From CAZMRF01 sp964568735 (lineage in GTDB: Bacteria > Acidobacteriota > Polarisedimenticolia > JACPZX01), in assembly GCA_964568735.1 (NCBI GenBank), contig CAZMRF010000011.1, positions 31,911 through 95,910 on the forward strand: a stretch of DNA of 64,000 bases. The letters run 5' to 3'. Below, piece by piece: positions 63,175 through 64,000 of this stretch; position 1 is the first letter of the stretch; every line of letters begins with the position of its first letter. Under the pieces are notes generated by a model. It was not told the DNA's origin, did no database searches, and worked only from the letters and a program-made list of their open reading frames with translations. The position numbers and the translations under genes were made by a program.

Positions 63175-64000
63175 ATGAAACGAAACACAAGTTCGCATGA
63201 CGCAGCCCTCGCAGGTCTGGCGGCCATCGGTCTCGCGCTGGTTACCGGCGGCTTCAGTCAGATCGCCCTTGGGCAGGAGAATCCGACTCCCGCCGACCTC
63301 AAGAGGGCTGAACAACAGAAGCCCGATTATTCGCCTTACCCGGGCCAGCATTTCCCCACTCGCGTATTCTGGGGCGACACCCATCACCACAGCAGCTTCT
63401 CGGTCGACGCCGGCATGATGGGCTGCACGCTCGACCCGGAAACGTCGTTTCGGTTCGCCCGGGGCGAGGAGGTGATTTCCAACTCCGGCCAACGGGTGAA
63501 GCTGAGCCGCCCGCTCGATTTCCTCAACGTGTCCGACCACGCCGAATTCCTCGGCCTCCCCGATCTGCTCAAAGAGGCAGACCCCACCCTGCTGGCCACG
63601 CCAACCGGCAAGCGCTGGTATGACCTGATGCAGTCCGGGCCTGTCGGGGCGAACGAGGCAGGCAGCGATGCGATATTCGCCATCCAACGTAACGAAGAGG
63701 TTATCAAGGACGCCAAAATCACGCGCAGCATGTGGGAGCGCGTGACCGCCATCGCCACCAAATACAACGAGCCGGGGAAGTTCACGGCCTTCAACGGCTT
63801 TGAGTGGACCTCGGCGCCGGGCGCCAACAACTTGCACCGCGTGCTCATTTTCCGCGACGGCCCCGCGCGGGCGAACCAGGTCGTCCCGTTCTCCGCCTTC
63901 GACAGCACGAACCCCGAGGACCTGTGGAAATACATGGCGAACTATGAGCAGAAGACCGGCGGCCGGATCCTGGCCATCCCGCACAACGGCAACCTGAGCA
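63175..64000 (+). CDS. Exported DUF3604 family protein, cut by the right edge
   Basis: At least 275 residues, running off the window. The ATG at 63175 has GGAGA six bases before it; an in-frame ATG at 63148 lacks such a site. A signal peptide (about 1-34) leads into the DUF3604 domain with RVFWGDTHHHSSFSVDAG, a PHP-like metal-binding pattern, and NVSDHAEFLG, FNGFEWTS and AIPHNGN, all typical of the family. Probably a periplasmic metal-dependent hydrolase; the true reaction is unknown. The divergent AraC gene is the probable regulator. Confidence 0.85.
   Translation, partial: MKRNTSSHDAALAGLAAIGLALVTGGFSQIALGQENPTPADLKRAEQQKPDYSPYPGQHFPTRVFWGDTHHHSSFSVDAGMMGCTLDPETSFRFARGEEVISNSGQRVKLSRPLDFLNVSDHAEFLGLPDLLKEADPTLLATPTGKRWYDLMQSGPVGANEAGSDAIFAIQRNEEVIKDAKITRSMWERVTAIATKYNEPGKFTAFNGFEWTSAPGANNLHRVLIFRDGPARANQVVPFSAFDSTNPEDLWKYMANYEQKTGGRILAIPHNGNLS

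Overview
This is GC-rich bacterial DNA. It has the look of a metagenome-assembled genome from a diderm, soil- or sediment-type lineage with a large secretome, probably Acidobacteriota or a neighbouring phylum; this placement is an inference from gene content, not from a marker gene. It rests on five Hanks-type Ser/Thr kinases with extracytoplasmic sensor domains, secreted proteins built from PKD, Kelch, thrombospondin-3 and MopE-like modules, a TonB-dependent receptor, outer-membrane barrels, lipoproteins and two large DUF885 proteins. A run of nine Ns at 18311-18319 is an assembly gap inside a gene.

Layout. 1-9.4 kb: a kinase cut by the left edge, a secreted copper/PKD protein, then a minus-strand cluster (DUF2339 membrane protein, M48 peptidase, kinase with TolB-like/TPR sensor, TIGR01777 epimerase). 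9.6-15.2 kb: secreted and outer-membrane proteins ending in a twelve-repeat Kelch protein. 15.2-21.5 kb: an accessory-looking stretch with an ankyrin protein, long inverted repeats, a gap-interrupted kinase, a decayed tRNA-Asn with its own terminator, and three copies of a tRNA-3'-end-like sequence. 21.5-32.2 kb: EamA exporter diverging from a MocR regulator, a SurA/DsbA-like lipoprotein, a DUF885 lipoprotein, a transglutaminase-ECF sigma-membrane protein operon, and a second ankyrin lipoprotein operon.

32.5-33.8 kb: a translationally coupled pair of a winged-helix-like/antitoxin-like fusion and an AbiEii-type nucleotidyltransferase, behind palindromic DNA. 33.9-40.4 kb: DUF885 protein, MsrA, a K+ channel with an RCK domain, an amidase and a MipA/OmpV barrel. 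40.5-46.7 kb: a secreted HExxH protease with a small partner, diverging from a TPR/purple-acid-phosphatase operon. 46.8-51.6 kb: TonB receptor and an ABC exporter pair. 51.6-52.2 kb: a BrnT toxin paired with an XRE antitoxin. 52.3-55.9 kb: a secreted DJ-1/PfpI protein, its GlxA-like regulator, an SRPBCC remnant and an RDD protein. 56.0-61.6 kb: two tandem kinase/beta-propeller receptors. 61.7-64 kb: a TPR remnant and a lower-GC AraC/DUF3604 pair that runs off the right edge.

Many neighbours are coupled by ATGA, GTGA or TTGA overlaps. The most unusual signals are the tRNA-end repeats around the ankyrin gene, the 96-nt nested inverted repeat at 17501-17596, a C-terminal module shared by three secreted proteins, and the wHTH-nucleotidyltransferase pair.
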